From contig JABDDJ010000009.1 of the NCBI GenBank assembly GCA_013287645.1, forward strand, positions 1 through 59,201: DNA of 59,201 nt. The letters run 5' to 3'. The notes under the pieces were generated by a model. It made no database searches. It saw nothing but the letters and a program-made list of their open reading frames with translations, and was not told the DNA's origin. The position numbers and the translations under genes were made by a program. The DNA is from Chlamydiota bacterium. GTDB lineage: Bacteria; Chlamydiota; Chlamydiia; Chlamydiales; JABDDJ01. Position 1 is the first letter of the stretch, and each line of letters begins with the position of its first letter. Below are positions 25,123 to 33,766 of the stretch, piece by piece.

Positions 25123-26433
25123 TTATAATATCAGACTAATGGGATTTTCGATAAGCTTTTTTAATGTATTTAAAAATTCGGCTGCAGCTACGCCATCGAT
25201 GACTCGATGATCGACCGAGAGGGTTAGGTTGAGGGTCTTGCCTGGAACAATCGTATTATCTTTGACGATGGGTGTGTCTAGGATTCCGCTCACTGCGAGG
25301 ATAGCTGCTTGGGGTGGGTTAATGATCGCCTGAAATTCTGTGATGCCAAACATTCCTAAGTTGGAAATCGTAAATGAACCTCCTTTATACTCATGTGGCT
25401 GTAGCTTGCCTTCACGAGCCTTTTTAGCGAGAGATTTCATTTCGGAAGAAAGCTCACCGAGATTTTTATAATCTGCATGATGAATAACAGGTGTAATAAG
25501 CCCTTCAGGTAAACTAACGGCTATAGAAATATCAATTGTTTTAAAACGTATAATACTATTATTCACGCTGTTAAATCCGCTATTAATGACAGGATGTTTG
25601 CGTAGTGCTAAAGCACACGCTCTGATGACGCAATCATTAAAGCTGACTTTGGTTTCGAGTTGTATAAGCTGTTCGCGTAACTGTACAAGAGGCTGAGCAT
25701 TGACTGTGAGGGTAGCATAAAAGTGCGGGATAAAGGTCTTGGATTCCTGTAAGCGCTGCCCAATGACTTTTCGCATGGGTGTGAGAGCCTCTTCTTCATA
25801 AGTCCCAGGAGGTAGCTCAGGTGCTTGACGCAGCTGTTGATGAAATGCGCTTTGGGGCTGTGCTAGGGTAAGATCGCGGCTCATGATTCTTCCGCCCGGA
25901 CCTGAGCCTTTTACTGTGGCTATATCGAGACCTTTTTCTTGTGCGAGTTTTTTAGCTAAAGGTGAGGCTTTGACCTTTTTCTGCATGGTTTCGGTAGGAA
26001 ATTCAAAGGTATAGTTTTCTAGAGGAGGTTCCGGCACAAAAGCAGGCTGTCTCATACCTGTAGCTGCTTGTGCAGTAGCGGGAGAGGTTTTAGGAGCTTC
26101 ATTAGAGGCTTCTTCCTTTCCTTCTGTTTCTGCTGGTTTGGCTGCTTCAGCAGGTTGAGTGCCTTCGGGAACATACCCTTCGATGCTCTCTTTCTCATCT
26201 TCGGTAGCGATGGCAATGGCTTGGTTGACATACGCATCTTCATTTTCTTTGATAAGTATTTTTTTTAACCATCCCTCGTCCAACGCTTGATGCTCTACGG
26301 TAGCTTTGTCGGTGGATACTTCAAAGAGGACATCTCCTGCTTCGATGTGGTCTCCAACCTTTTTATGCCAATGGACAATAGTCCCCTGTTCCATGGTGGG
26401 TGAGAGCTTGGGCATGGTGAGTGTATAGGGCAT
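25123..26433 (-). CDS. pdhC: Pyruvate dehydrogenase E2, dihydrolipoamide acetyltransferase
   Basis: A 436-residue E2 component that passes acetyl groups to CoA. It has one lipoyl domain (about 1-78) with the modified lysine Lys43 in STDKATVE, an Ala/Pro/Glu-rich linker (about 90-150), a subunit-binding domain (about 153-189, KASPLAKKLAQEKG) and the catalytic domain, with DHRVIDG at 408-414 carrying His409 and Asp413. It is the last gene of pdhA-pdhB-pdhC, 12 bases after pdhB. The E3 gene is not in the window. Confidence 0.95.
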   Translation of the reverse strand: MPYTLTMPKLSPTMEQGTIVHWHKKVGDHIEAGDVLFEVSTDKATVEHQALDEGWLKKILIKENEDAYVNQAIAIATEDEKESIEGYVPEGTQPAEAAKPAETEGKEEASNEAPKTSPATAQAATGMRQPAFVPEPPLENYTFEFPTETMQKKVKASPLAKKLAQEKGLDIATVKGSGPGGRIMSRDLTLAQPQSAFHQQLRQAPELPPGTYEEEALTPMRKVIGQRLQESKTFIPHFYATLTVNAQPLVQLREQLIQLETKVSFNDCVIRACALALRKHPVINSGFNSVNNSIIRFKTIDISIAVSLPEGLITPVIHHADYKNLGELSSEMKSLAKKAREGKLQPHEYKGGSFTISNLGMFGITEFQAIINPPQAAILAVSGILDTPIVKDNTIVPGKTLNLTLSVDHRVIDGVAAAEFLNTLKKLIENPISLIL

Positions 26434-26445
26434 GGTTTAACCTTT

Positions 26446-27429
26446 TCAAATGGCTGCGATTTGGCGCGCAGTGGTAACAATACGTTCTACTGTGGGTAAA
26501 GTTTCTTTTTCAAGGGTTTTGGAATAGGGCATGGGAGTTTCTCTCTGGCATACGCGTAGAACGGGTGAATCGAGATAATCAAAGCATTGTTCTTGGATTT
26601 GGAAGCCGATTTCGGAGCAGATTCCGGTGAAGTAATGCCCTTCTTCAACGAGGAGACATTTTCCCGTCTTTTTTACGGATGCAGCGATCAGAGGTATATC
26701 TAGAGGCTTTATAGTGCGCAAATCGATTAGTTCGCAACTCAGTCCCAGTTTTTTAAGCTCTTTGCAGGCTTCTTGAGCTATGTGGATCATGCGGCTGTAA
26801 GAAACTAAGGTAATGTCTTTGCCTTCTTGAACGATTTTGCCTTTTCCGATGGGAAGTACATACTCTTCTGTCGGAATCTCCATCTTGTCGCCATAGATGA
26901 GTTCGGACTCAAGAAAGAGGACAGGGTTATTGTTGCGTATAGAAGCTTTTAGAAGCCCTTTGGCATCGTAGGCATTGCTTGGAGAGATCACAATAAGGCC
27001 CGGCAGTACTCCATAGATCGATTCGACGCAGTGAGAATGTTGACTTGAGACTTGAGCTGCAGCCCCATTGGGACCACGGAAAACAATGGGTACTTTGAAG
27101 CGGTTTCCAGACATGTAGTACATTTTGGCAGCGTTGGAGATGATCTGGTCAGCAGCGACAAAAGAAAAATTGAAGCTCATGAATTCGATGATGGGCCGAA
27201 GACCAGTCATGGCAGCGCCGATGCCGAGTCCGGTGAAACCTAGTTCTGAGATAGGTGCATCCACAATTCTTTCGGGTCCCCATTTGTCGAGTAATCCTTT
27301 GGTCACCTTGTAGGCACCATTGTACTCTCCGACCTCTTCTCCCAATACAAAGACGGTAGGATCGCGTTCCATCTCTTCGTCGATGGCTTGCCTGAGTGCT
27401 TCACGGAACTCGATTAATTGTTTTCCCAT
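26446..27429 (-). CDS. pdhB: Pyruvate dehydrogenase E1 beta subunit
   Basis: A 327-residue E1 beta subunit. It contains the family run VFVLGEEVGEYNGAYKVTKGLLDKWG and PISELGFTGLGIGAAMTGLRPIIEFM, where the glutamate before VG (Glu33) contacts the thiamine diphosphate ring. The C-terminal transketolase domain (LVEEGHYFTGICSEIG) is complete. It pairs with PdhA to decarboxylate pyruvate. It lies 19 bases after pdhA and 12 bases before pdhC. Confidence 0.95.
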   Translation of the reverse strand: MGKQLIEFREALRQAIDEEMERDPTVFVLGEEVGEYNGAYKVTKGLLDKWGPERIVDAPISELGFTGLGIGAAMTGLRPIIEFMSFNFSFVAADQIISNAAKMYYMSGNRFKVPIVFRGPNGAAAQVSSQHSHCVESIYGVLPGLIVISPSNAYDAKGLLKASIRNNNPVLFLESELIYGDKMEIPTEEYVLPIGKGKIVQEGKDITLVSYSRMIHIAQEACKELKKLGLSCELIDLRTIKPLDIPLIAASVKKTGKCLLVEEGHYFTGICSEIGFQIQEQCFDYLDSPVLRVCQRETPMPYSKTLEKETLPTVERIVTTARQIAAI

Positions 27430-27448
27430 CGTACTAGATCCTTAACAG

Positions 27449-28477
27449 TTAGGGCGCAAATACATCTTCTTCAAGTGTTGCTGCAGAGGGCCAGGGACTC
27501 TCTTCGGCATAGTGCATCGCCGCAACAACGTGTTCTTTAATTTCTTTGTCTTTCTGCTTATAGACTTCTGGAGTCAGTATACCGGCATCTAAAAGGTCTT
27601 TTTGGAAAATCTGAATGGGATCTTTTTCCATGGAGGCTTTGAGTTCTTCTTTGGATCTATAGAGCCCTGGATCTGAAATCGAATGGCCTTTAAAACGTTC
27701 AGTAATGACTTCGACAAGAACGGGCCGGCTTGTGGAGATAACCTCTTCACATACATGCTTAAATCCGGCGTAGCAATTGAAAAAGCTCATTCCGTCCCAA
27801 GTGTATCCCTTCATGGCATATCCTGGAGCTTTATCTTCGGCTAAGTGGTCGACAGCATTGGCCCGTTGAAAGTGTGTACCCATGCCCCATTGATTATTTT
27901 CGATCACATAGATGCAAGGTAGATCCCAAAGCGAAGCCATATTAAGCGATTCATGAAAAGAGCCTTGATGCACAGCTCCATCTCCAATAAAGCAGATGGC
28001 TACTTCACCGGGAACTTTTTTGTATTTGATGGTAAAGGCTGCGCCTGTGGCGATCGGCATTTGACCGGTGACGATTCCAAACCCACCGAGCAACCGTTCG
28101 GTATAAAGATGCATGGAGCCGCCGCGCCCTTTGGCATTTCCGGTTGCGCGTCCATAGAGTTCGGCCATGAGTTCGTTAGGTGTGGCACCGAGTAGCAGTG
28201 CAAGTGCATGGCATCGGTAGGAGGTAATCCACCAGTGGTTGATTCCCATGGCGGTGACAGCAGCTGTTTGGATTGCTTCTTGTCCGGTGTAGGCGTGAAA
28301 AAATCCACCGATCTTTCCCTGTTGGTAAGCAGCTTCAGCGCGCGTCTCGAAATGGCGTATGAGCAGCATATTCCAGAGAGCATCTAATAATGGTTCGGCT
28401 CCCAATTCCTGCATGATTTTTTTTTGATCATACGGAAAGAAGTTGTACTTAACTGGATTATTTCTTTCTGCGCGCAT
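27449..28477 (-). CDS. pdhA: Pyruvate dehydrogenase E1 alpha subunit
   Basis: A 342-residue E1 alpha subunit that binds thiamine diphosphate. The cofactor motif starts at GDGAVHQG (residues 165-172) and ends at NNQWGMGT (194-201). The phosphorylation-loop-like HSISDPGLYR region is present. Acetyl-CoA made here would feed the fab genes and the TCA cycle. It is the first gene of pdhABC. Upstream is a possible weak promoter (TTTAAA at 28531-28536, TACAAT at 28508-28513 on the minus strand, 17 bases apart) that overlaps the edge of a CGCAAAG-type repeat. No clear ribosome binding site is seen. Confidence 0.95.
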   Translation of the reverse strand: MRAERNNPVKYNFFPYDQKKIMQELGAEPLLDALWNMLLIRHFETRAEAAYQQGKIGGFFHAYTGQEAIQTAAVTAMGINHWWITSYRCHALALLLGATPNELMAELYGRATGNAKGRGGSMHLYTERLLGGFGIVTGQMPIATGAAFTIKYKKVPGEVAICFIGDGAVHQGSFHESLNMASLWDLPCIYVIENNQWGMGTHFQRANAVDHLAEDKAPGYAMKGYTWDGMSFFNCYAGFKHVCEEVISTSRPVLVEVITERFKGHSISDPGLYRSKEELKASMEKDPIQIFQKDLLDAGILTPEVYKQKDKEIKEHVVAAMHYAEESPWPSAATLEEDVFAP

Positions 28478-28531
28478 AGAACCATTAACTTTTTGTTAAT
28501 TTACTTCATTGTACTCCACAGACTAAATAAT

Positions 28532-28585
28532 TTAAACGCAAAGGCGCAAAGATACAAAGAATTTTCTTTGCGCCTTTGCGTTGAA
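28532..28585. repeat. CGCAAAG-type inverted repeat, copy 3
   Basis: The 21-bp arms (28532-28552 and 28565-28585) differ at one position around a 12-base loop. The element begins 6 bases after the stop of the GltP-like gene and lies upstream of pdhA, both on the minus strand. The left arm holds two good (R)CGCAAAG units; a third, degenerate unit (atacaaag) runs into the loop. Confidence 0.88.
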
Positions 28586-28590
28586 TTTTT

Positions 28591-29832
28591 CTAGCTAGGT
28601 AAGCTCATGAGTTCTGATTCTTTGACCTCTTTGTCAACGATGGCGGTGACGCAGGCATCGGACCAGACGTTAATCGACGTCTCCAACATATCGATAAAGG
28701 CATAAAAAGGAAGGATGACTCCCATTATTGATAGAGGGACATCCATGGCAGCTAAGAAAGCGCTTGAAAGGAAGTAACATCCCATAGGGACACCGGCATT
28801 TCCCACAGCGGCTAGAGTAGCAATAAATACCCAAGCGATGAGCTCAAAAGGCGAATAAGTAGCTCCATAACTCATTGAAACAAAGAGAACTGTCGTTAAG
28901 ATAAAGGCTGCGCAACCATTCATATTAATCGATGTGCAGAGCGGAAGGGTAAAATTAGCCACTTTGCGCTGTATTTTGGCGCGTTCTGTGGCGCATTGGA
29001 GTGCTGTAGGCAGAGTGGCGCCAGAAGATTTACTAAAAAATGCCACTGAAAGGGCTGGAAACATCTGTCTAGCCAGTCTTAAAGGATTGATGCCTTTAAA
29101 TTTAAGCAGCGTGGGTAGCACAACAATGGCTTGGAGTAAATTAGCTAAAATGACGCACACAAGGTAGTAGAAAAGACTTGAGGCCTGTAAACCATTCTGA
29201 AGGTCATGCATAAAAAGTACCACAAATGCCCAAATGGCCAACGGCATGCCCATCACGATCCACTTGGTGATCTTCATAATGGCCATGAAGAGGCTTTGAA
29301 ATAGTTTGTGGATGATTTGGCGATTTTCTTGGGGCAAGCCAAGTATCGCCAAGCTGAGCATAATGGCGAGGAGAAGTATGCTAATGACCTGATTTTCAAC
29401 AAAAGGTTTGATAAAATTAGAAGGTATTACCTGCACTAAATAATTGAGATACCCTTTTCCTTGCGTGACTACTGCAGGTAGCTCCTCCGTTCCTTGAGGA
29501 ATAGACTGAACCGGATCGATACCGATAAAAAGTCCTAGGGCTACAGATGCAGCAAGTATAGTTGTCAGTAATGTATATTTGACTGTCCGCCCTCCTAAGT
29601 TTTTGACTTCAGAAAGACTATCCATCCCAGAAGCAGTAGCTACAATAGAAAGGAATATTATGGGTAAGCTGACCAGACGCAATAGATTCATAAATACATC
29701 GGATAAGGTCTGAGCTACCAGGGCTGTCGTAGGATGTGGCCACCAACCTGCTAGTATTCCGCATAATAACGCAACTGCAAGTAATAGATTTGGCCGATAC
29801 CAATTAAATTTGTTTAAATGATTAGCGCACAT
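28591..29832 (-). CDS. Sodium/dicarboxylate (glutamate-type) symporter
   Basis: A 413-residue member of the DAACS family (GltP/GltT/DctA). It carries the serine-rich re-entrant loop SSGATLPTALQCA and the NMNG motif in helix 7 (LCTSINMNGCAAF) that bind substrate and Na+, with about eight membrane helices. Such carriers import glutamate, aspartate or C4-dicarboxylates. As I recall, Chlamydia has a homologue annotated gltT. It is transcribed from a strong promoter at 29982-30011 with a leader of about 140 bases that contains a hairpin at 29889-29913. Confidence 0.88.
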   Translation of the reverse strand: MCANHLNKFNWYRPNLLLAVALLCGILAGWWPHPTTALVAQTLSDVFMNLLRLVSLPIIFLSIVATASGMDSLSEVKNLGGRTVKYTLLTTILAASVALGLFIGIDPVQSIPQGTEELPAVVTQGKGYLNYLVQVIPSNFIKPFVENQVISILLLAIMLSLAILGLPQENRQIIHKLFQSLFMAIMKITKWIVMGMPLAIWAFVVLFMHDLQNGLQASSLFYYLVCVILANLLQAIVVLPTLLKFKGINPLRLARQMFPALSVAFFSKSSGATLPTALQCATERAKIQRKVANFTLPLCTSINMNGCAAFILTTVLFVSMSYGATYSPFELIAWVFIATLAAVGNAGVPMGCYFLSSAFLAAMDVPLSIMGVILPFYAFIDMLETSINVWSDACVTAIVDKEVKESELMSLPS

Positions 29833-29981
29833 TTTAAAATCCTTTTACTAATTTTTTGAAGAAAAAAAGAAAGAAAGAACTAACGACAACAACAACAGGA
29901 ACCGTGTTGTTGTGAATGAGCGCTAAGAAATGGGAGATGAAATAGAGTTTTCATTTCACTATAAGGGTTAAATCTACAAAA

Positions 29982-30011
29982 AGTATAACATATTTATTCA
30001 AAATCTGTCAA
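29982..30011 (-). promoter_or_regulatory. Strong sigma-70-type promoter of the symporter gene
   Basis: On the minus strand, TTGACA (30011-30006) and TATACT (29987-29982) are separated by 18 bases. The start codon is at 29832, so the leader is long. It includes a 9-bp stem, acaacaaca (29889-29897) with tgttgttgt (29905-29913), around a 7-base loop. Confidence 0.7.
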
Positions 30012-30022
30012 GCACTTCTAAA

Positions 30023-30053
30023 GAAAAGGGGCGACCAACAATGAGGCCGCCCC
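30023..30053 (-). terminator. Rho-independent terminator of the porin-like gene
   Basis: A 9-bp GC-rich stem (ggggcgacc at 30028-30036 with ggccgcccc at 30045-30053, one G-U pair) has an 8-base loop. On the minus strand it is followed by TTTTCTTT. It lies 31 bases past the stop codon at 30084. Confidence 0.88.
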
Positions 30054-30083
30054 GTACACAGCAAGTACTATCTAAGGCTTAGA

Positions 30084-31316
30084 TTAGTAATCTAAGCAGA
30101 TAGAAGCAGTTAAACCATAGAGGGAAAGATTTCCATTCTCTACTGGTACGACTAGATCAGGAATTGTTGTTCCTGCGAATGAGCCAGCTCCTGCAGCTGT
30201 AAATACAGCGCGGTGGAATTGGTTCTGATCTGTATAGAAATGATGCTCCCAGCCTAACTTGAATGTTAGACGATAGCAGCAATCACAAACCCAACGGCTA
30301 TAAGCAAATCCAGCTCCTAAAGTGGAGTTGAAGTTGATGTGTCTTGGATTTGTACGATCTCTATGTACTGAGTTTTCTTCGAAGTCCAATGATACAAAAG
30401 TATCGGAATGGGTAACGATCTTACCACGTACTTCAATTTCTGGCTCAGCATACAATAGAGCTGCTGCAGCTTTTCCGTAGAAGCTCAAGCCACCGCAAAT
30501 GGTATAGTTGAAATCTACACCGACTTGTGGTCCAACTCCGAGATAATCTCTGTGAGCAAAGACTTCATCCGTACTTGTAAATGGAGCAAAACCACCTGTA
30601 ACAGGGAAACCTGTGAATGTAGTTTCATTACGGACTGTCAAACGCTGACGGATAGATGCAATCTTTAGGTCAAAGTGTGGTCTGACTCTAAACTGATCGC
30701 AGCAAGCGCAGAATGTATAGCCGAAGCCAAGTTCAACTGCGTTATAGTTCAAGCCCCAGTCACCTTCAATGTGAAAATCAGTGAAAGGTCCTGCTGGTCC
30801 TGTGTTAAATGGAGGAGTGGCTCCACTGATCCAAGCAGGCAGAATAAATGCGATTGGGCTTTCAAATGGCTCATCATCGTCTAGGGAAGCATGAGCTTTT
30901 GAATGTAACCATGTCCAAGTTAGGTTAAAATCCCAGCAGTAGCATGGGCTCTTATAACCAAGAGTAGCACGTGCACCTGGTCTCCAATCGAAATCTAAGT
31001 ATTTCGTGAAGATGTCGTTGCATGTTGAAGGTGTAACAGTGATAGTACCATCACCAGGAATGGGCACAACGATTGTTGGGTTAGTGCAGGTATGGACTTT
31101 TTGACCAATGGGCAATTCATCCACATTTGTTCTCCAATAGAGAACTTCTGCTTCAAAGCACCAGTCGCCACAAAAGCAATCATTGTTGCAGGGGTTGCAA
31201 GGATTGCAAGAATTATCGCAGCTGTCACCACCATAAAAACCTGCAGACAGAGAAGCTGTTGCTGTCAACAGTGTTGTAATACTCGCTAAAACGAGTTTTT
31301 GAGCAATTTTCCACAT
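30084..31316 (-). CDS. MOMP-like / Lpg1974-family outer membrane porin
   Basis: A 410-residue surface protein with a signal peptide (about 1-25, ending SLSA) and a cysteine-rich N-terminus (several CNPC-type pairs at about 31-50). A beta-barrel follows with motifs such as CFEAEVLYWR, LDFDWRPGARATLGYKSPC, VELGFGYTF and GVDFNYTICGGLSFYGKAAAALLY. It ends in an aromatic residue (CLDY), as barrels do. This matches the Legionella OMP/Lpg1974 family, which includes the MOMP-like porins of environmental chlamydiae. The cysteines probably form inter-protein disulphides. The ATG at 31316 with agggag before it is preferred over a farther upstream start. It has its own strong terminator and probably a long leader. 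Confidence 0.85.
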   Translation of the reverse strand: MWKIAQKLVLASITTLLTATASLSAGFYGGDSCDNSCNPCNPCNNDCFCGDWCFEAEVLYWRTNVDELPIGQKVHTCTNPTIVVPIPGDGTITVTPSTCNDIFTKYLDFDWRPGARATLGYKSPCYCWDFNLTWTWLHSKAHASLDDDEPFESPIAFILPAWISGATPPFNTGPAGPFTDFHIEGDWGLNYNAVELGFGYTFCACCDQFRVRPHFDLKIASIRQRLTVRNETTFTGFPVTGGFAPFTSTDEVFAHRDYLGVGPQVGVDFNYTICGGLSFYGKAAAALLYAEPEIEVRGKIVTHSDTFVSLDFEENSVHRDRTNPRHINFNSTLGAGFAYSRWVCDCCYRLTFKLGWEHHFYTDQNQFHRAVFTAAGAGSFAGTTIPDLVVPVENGNLSLYGLTASICLDY

Positions 31317-31648
31317 ACTCCCTCGAGTGTTTGGTATGTTGATATAGTCATAGCTTTCACTATGAATCGATGTTGTTAACATGCTCACGATATCGTGTGG
31401 CACTGGTTACTCTAGTACAACAAATGAGTCGCAATAGGTTCCCTTCAACACCATTTAACGCTAACAACTATTTCTTACTATCAAACTAAAATTTTCGCAA
31501 GCATTTTTGTCAAAAATTCAAAATTTTATTTTTTTGGAATCAAAAATCTACCCGAACTTCCTGGGGAAAAGTCTATTTTTGAAAAGTAATGAACTCGAAA
31601 CTAAAATTTTAAGAGTTATAATCTATACTCAATTGAGTATAGACCAGT
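31317..31648. other. Leader and promoter region of the porin-like gene
   Basis: No gene is seen in these 332 bases. On the minus strand a consensus TTGACA box lies at 31513-31508. A weak -10 candidate, TTTAGT, is 17 bases on, at 31490-31485, which would give a leader of about 170 bases for the porin-like gene. Mixed-sequence DNA between 31530 and 31600 shows T-runs and no strong hairpin. A long leader would suit a highly expressed envelope protein gene, but this start site is unproven. Confidence 0.35.
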
Positions 31649-32644
31649 CTAAGCTGATTCCATCATGATCCCATCCATGACAGGCATAGGATCTTGTTGA
31701 GGAGTGCCTGAGTAATTCTCAGATTGAGCGGATTGTTTGCGCTTCTTATAGACTTTGCTCCCTTCAGCAGCGACTGTAAAGAGCGCTGCTAATGTGATGC
31801 AGGAGCATGCTAGGAGAAGGTAGGCTGTAGGAGCTGCCAATTCGGCGACGATAAGAATACCTAAAGCAGCCATAGGGACAGTATAGGAGAGGACATTGAG
31901 CATCTGGTAGCTCCCCTTTTTTAGGCCATAGTCCCAGAGAAGATAGGCAAGGCCTACGAGGCTGATGCCGTAGAAGACCATCAGAAGCCATTGATCGACC
32001 GTAGGAACGACTGTAGTTTCAAACATAAAGTGGCCCAAGGAAGTAGCTAGGGCGGAAAATCCCATATAGCCACCGATCATTGAGCTAGATAATTTGGAGT
32101 AGCGCCTTGTGAAGAGCGTATAGGCAGTCCAGGCAAGCGAGGCGACGAAGGCTAGGCCGTAGCCGATGAGGTGAGAGGGCTCCCAAATGATGGTAGGGCT
32201 CCAGGCAGCATCGACGAAGAGCAATACCATGCCTACCATGGCGATGAGGGCGGCGAGCATATGGCAGAGGGAGAAGCGTTCGCCAAGCATCATGTCGGAA
32301 AGGACGATGACTTCGATGGGCCAGAGGTAGTAGATCATGTCGACGCCGGCAGGAGGGGCGTATTGGAAGGCGGAGGCGTAGCAGGCTTGGATGAGAGTGA
32401 AGGAGAGAGTGCCGACAAACCAGATTTTGGGAGGTTGTTTAAGGGTGTGCCATTTGTGTGTGATGGCGACGCGTACGAGGGTGGCTAGGAAGCCGATTCC
32501 GCCGACGATGGCGATGAGTTGTAGAGGGGGGATGGCGGCTAGGTAGACGACTAGGGTAGATTCGGCAGCCCAGAGGGCTAGGGCGATGGCGCCAGCTAGG
32601 TTGGCCCAGCCGCGGGTAAGTGATAGGTCAGAGCTTGCCTGCAT
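31649..32644 (-). CDS. DMT-superfamily transporter, YddG-like (EamA)
   Basis: A 331-residue membrane protein with about ten helices in two EamA repeats (about 10-140 and 150-290). The run YAPPAGVDMIYYLWPIEVIVLSDMMLGERF resembles the aromatic amino acid exporter YddG (N-Y-L-W-P subgroup). LWDYGLKKGSYQMLNVLSY lies in the second repeat. It probably moves amino acids across the inner membrane; direction in an intracellular bacterium is uncertain. The ATG at 32644 directly after gaggag is chosen over a TTG further upstream. The C-terminal 40 residues are polar and not conserved in the family. Confidence 0.75.
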   Translation of the reverse strand: MQASSDLSLTRGWANLAGAIALALWAAESTLVVYLAAIPPLQLIAIVGGIGFLATLVRVAITHKWHTLKQPPKIWFVGTLSFTLIQACYASAFQYAPPAGVDMIYYLWPIEVIVLSDMMLGERFSLCHMLAALIAMVGMVLLFVDAAWSPTIIWEPSHLIGYGLAFVASLAWTAYTLFTRRYSKLSSSMIGGYMGFSALATSLGHFMFETTVVPTVDQWLLMVFYGISLVGLAYLLWDYGLKKGSYQMLNVLSYTVPMAALGILIVAELAAPTAYLLLACSCITLAALFTVAAEGSKVYKKRKQSAQSENYSGTPQQDPMPVMDGIMMESA

Positions 32645-32821
32645 CCAACTCCTCGACAAAAAAATTGTTATGGGAAAAATTAATAGTAGTGTTGAGTCTG
32701 TTTCTTGATAGTTTGTGAGGCAGGTCGGAGGGTAATACTTGTTTGCACGCTAGGTAGAAGCGTTTGGAGAGGTTTAGTATGACAATAGAACCAAAAATTT
32801 TGAGCATCCGCTCCTTCGTGG

Positions 32822-32879
32822 TTGCAAGCAATTCTATCAAGTTAATTATTATTATATTTAATTGTCTGATTGCTTGCAA
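32822..32879. repeat. 11-bp inverted repeat in an intergenic region
   Basis: The arms ttgcaagcaat (32822-32832) and attgcttgcaa (32869-32879) flank a 36-base AT-rich spacer. It lies in the 272-base gap between the small secreted protein gene and the exporter gene, both on the minus strand, and could be an operator or part of a promoter region for the exporter. No T-run follows on the minus strand. Confidence 0.5.
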
Positions 32880-32916
32880 GAAAAAAACAATTAAGTGTTA
32901 ATAATTTTTTGTTTTT

Positions 32917-33195
32917 CTAATCATGCCAAATCACTTTGTATTTTGTGGGGCCAGGATTGGCGGCTGGCTGAGCCTCTAGAGATACCTGGAGAGTGCGTTT
33001 GTTGGTATGTATGCTCCATCCATTATCGGTTCTAGTTAAAGATTCCAGAACATCGGCGGAGTTGAGGTGTTTGTCTAGTGTAGGATCTTTGAAGATGGCT
33101 TCTAGTTGGGAAACGGAGTCGTAGAGAGGTGGAAGTAGAGAGTAGATGGGAGAGTAAACTAAACTTATTAAGCAGATAGTTAATAATTTTTTCAT
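32917..33195 (-). CDS. Small secreted protein, function unknown
   Basis: A 92-residue protein with an N-terminal signal peptide (about 1-19, MKKLLTICLISLVYSPIYS). The mature part of about 73 residues has no cysteine and ends in TKYKVIWHD. No family is recognised. Its start overlaps the stop of the preceding helical-protein gene by 4 bases (ATGA), so the two are almost certainly made together. Confidence 0.6.
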   Translation of the reverse strand: MKKLLTICLISLVYSPIYSLLPPLYDSVSQLEAIFKDPTLDKHLNSADVLESLTRTDNGWSIHTNKRTLQVSLEAQPAANPGPTKYKVIWHD

Positions 33196-33518
33196 TTGTT
33201 ACTCTCTTTGGTTAGGTTGTTTATATTGTTATTGTTTGAATAGTGGAAGTCTATAATTCCATAGGCTTTGGATAAGTTTTCGATATATTCGGTATTTAGT
33301 TCAACAAATTGTTTTAGACGTTCAGACATTTCGTAATAGCCATTGAGGGACGATTCCGCTTCTTTTAATTGGCTAAGGAGCTTTTCTTGGGTATCTTGTA
33401 GAGGCTTTAGAACCTCTTCGGAGACGTCATGGCGCGAGGCTTTGACAAGGGCTTCGGCGTTGAGCAGAAGGTTGTCAATAATTGTATCAATATGTTTTTC
33501 AACATCTTTATTAGTCAT
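33192..33518 (-). CDS. Small helical protein, function unknown
   Basis: A 108-residue, highly charged, helical protein (MTNKDVEKHIDTIIDNLL...). Heptad-like segments at about 35-85 (TQEKLLSQLKEAESSLNGYYEMSERLKQFV) suggest a coiled coil, and a short Asn-rich stretch lies near the C-terminus. It has no signal peptide. Start choice is uncertain: a TTG 18 bases upstream is in frame, but neither has a strong ribosome binding site. It is coupled to the secreted protein by a 4-base overlap. A chaperone-substrate pair is possible, though nothing in the sequence proves it. Confidence 0.5.
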   Translation of the reverse strand: MTNKDVEKHIDTIIDNLLLNAEALVKASRHDVSEEVLKPLQDTQEKLLSQLKEAESSLNGYYEMSERLKQFVELNTEYIENLSKAYGIIDFHYSNNNNINNLTKESNK

Positions 33519-33590
33519 ATTTTTAATCTTATCCAAAGGTAATTAATCGTCAATAGCATGAACCATTTACATAAGCAAAGAAGAGAAAAG

Positions 33591-33684
33591 AAATAACAGG
33601 ATAAGCAGGATAGGCAGGATAGGCAGGATAAAAAAGTCTATTACATACTTTTTTATCCTGCCTATCCTGCTTATCCTGTTATTT
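33591..33684. repeat. CAGGATARG-type inverted repeat
   Basis: The right arm, 33647-33684 (38 bases), is fully complementary to the left arm, 33591-33637 (47 bases), except that the left arm has one extra 9-base unit. The arms consist of tandem 9-base units of the form CAGGATAAG or CAGGATAGG (three on the right, four on the left). The loop is 9 bases. It lies between two divergent genes, not at a gene end. Confidence 0.92.
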
Positions 33685-33766
33685 TACTATGTGCAGTGTT
33701 TCTAATGATGGATTTTTGGTTTTCAAGAAAACAGATAAATGTGGTAGAACTTAGCATCCTTCTACT

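Noticed and set aside
32628..32879. 83-residue open frame between the exporter and the small secreted protein genes
   Set aside because: It needs a TTG start within an inverted repeat, runs into the exporter gene and has no family match.
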